From assembly GCA_013151585.1 (NCBI GenBank), contig JAADHY010000480.1:15387-21837 (forward strand): a DNA stretch of 6,451 nt. Reading direction: 5' to 3'. The translations under genes and the position numbers were made by a program. The notes beneath the pieces are model-generated. The model had not been told where the DNA came from and did not search any database. It worked only from the letters and a program-made list of their open reading frames with translations. Shown here piece after piece: positions 5,709 to 6,451 of this stretch; within the stretch, counting starts at the first letter, position 1; each line of letters starts with the position of its first letter. Source of the stretch: Planctomycetota bacterium. Its GTDB lineage: Bacteria > Planctomycetota > Planctomycetia > Planctomycetales > Planctomycetaceae.

Positions 5709-6451
5709 ATGACAAATCAGGAATTCACGCCACCGATTTTCTTGGGTATCGACGTCGGTGGAACGAACATCAAAGCTGGAGTTGTGGATGACGAGGGCCG
5801 GACACTCGCTCAGGCTCAGGTGCCCACCGAGGCCGAAAAGGGGCCTGACCAGGGCGTGGCCAACATCCACCGGGTCGGCATGGAGGCGATCGAGCAGAGC
5901 CCGGTGAGTCTGGATGAGATTGCAGCGGTCGGTTTGGCCACGCCAGGGACAATGGATATTCCGGCCGGCATGCTCCTGGATCCGCCCAATTTGCCCGGCT
6001 GGACGAATTTTCCGATCCGGGAACGTGTTGAGAAAAAATTCCAGAAGCCGACGGTCCTCCAGAACGACGCGAATGCGGCGGCCTACGGCGAGTATTGGGC
6101 AGGAGCCGGGCGAGATGTGCACAGCTTGGTCATGTGGACGCTCGGAACCGGGATCGGCTGTGGCATCATCATCGGCGATTTGATCGTCGAGGGCGAGCAT
6201 TCTCACGGAGGCGAATGCGGCCATATCATCATCGAAATGGACAACGGCCGCCGCTGCGATACGGGACAGTACGGAACGCTGGAGGCCTATGCCAGTGCCA
6301 AGTCGTTGATCCGGCGTTTCCGGGAAGAGTTAGACGCCGGGCGGGAAAGCCTCGTCCGTCTCTACCTCGATCGCGGCGAAGAACTGACGCCCTTACTGCT
6401 CGCTCGGGCCGCCGAACGGGGCGATCAACTGGCCGAGGAATTGATCATGGA
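5709..6451 (+). CDS. ROK-family sugar kinase, probable glucokinase, cut by right edge
   Basis: It would transfer phosphate from ATP to a hexose, most likely glucose, in the cytoplasm. The first 247 residues are present of a family usually about 300-330 long. GIDVGGTNIKAG (13-24) is the N-terminal phosphate-binding loop. GLATPG (75-80) and PPNLPGW (92-98) fit the sugar-binding region. QNDANAAAYGEY (118-129) carries the catalytic base Asp120. TLGTGIGCG (144-152) is the second phosphate loop. HGGECGH (166-172) supplies sugar-contacting Glu169 and zinc-ligand His172. The usual zinc motif CxCGxxGCxE is here CDTGQYGTLE (183-192): the first Cys and the Glu remain, but the other two cysteines are Thr. 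No DNA-binding N-terminus is present, so it is a kinase and not a ROK repressor. AGGAG at 5702-5706 lies only two bases before the ATG, a short spacing, but no better start exists. Substrate specificity (glucose, N-acetylglucosamine, other) cannot be settled. Confidence 0.9.
   Translation, partial: MTNQEFTPPIFLGIDVGGTNIKAGVVDDEGRTLAQAQVPTEAEKGPDQGVANIHRVGMEAIEQSPVSLDEIAAVGLATPGTMDIPAGMLLDPPNLPGWTNFPIRERVEKKFQKPTVLQNDANAAAYGEYWAGAGRDVHSLVMWTLGTGIGCGIIIGDLIVEGEHSHGGECGHIIIEMDNGRRCDTGQYGTLEAYASAKSLIRRFREELDAGRESLVRLYLDRGEELTPLLLARAAERGDQLAEELIM

Overview
The window looks like chromosomal DNA of a high-GC bacterium. A planctomycete, perhaps Pirellulales, is the best guess. That guess rests on the style of the PutA and ROK proteins, a small secreted orphan protein, and long gene-poor spacers full of hairpins. 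It is inference only, because no rRNA or other marker gene is present.

Layout from left to right. Bases 1-180 hold the open 3' end of a reading frame that enters from outside; its last residues resemble the C-terminal half of CRISPR Cas6/RAMP proteins, but this is weak. Bases 181-475 have no convincing gene. A small exported protein of unknown function lies at 490-1146 (+), with a clear ribosome binding site. A 735-base spacer between convergent genes (1147-1881) carries several hairpins, including a REP-like double stem-loop at 1639-1691. The main gene, at 1882-4887 (-), is a bifunctional proline dehydrogenase / glutamate-semialdehyde dehydrogenase (PutA type) that keeps the catalytic residues of both halves. 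A divergent spacer of about 700-800 bases holds a dense cluster of short direct and inverted repeats (5046-5276) and a plausible sigma-70-like promoter (5537-5565). A ROK-family sugar kinase starts at 5709 (+) and runs off the right edge; two of the three cysteines of the family's zinc motif are replaced.

The genes do not form an operon. The exported protein and putA converge, while putA and the kinase diverge from a shared, repeat-rich upstream region. PutA would oxidise proline to glutamate and feed electrons into the respiratory chain, and the kinase would phosphorylate a hexose such as glucose. Both belong to central carbon and nitrogen metabolism, and the sequence shows no functional link beyond adjacency. 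I found no complete new system. The points most worth checking are the altered kinase zinc motif, the repeat clusters and the possible cas6 relic at the left edge.
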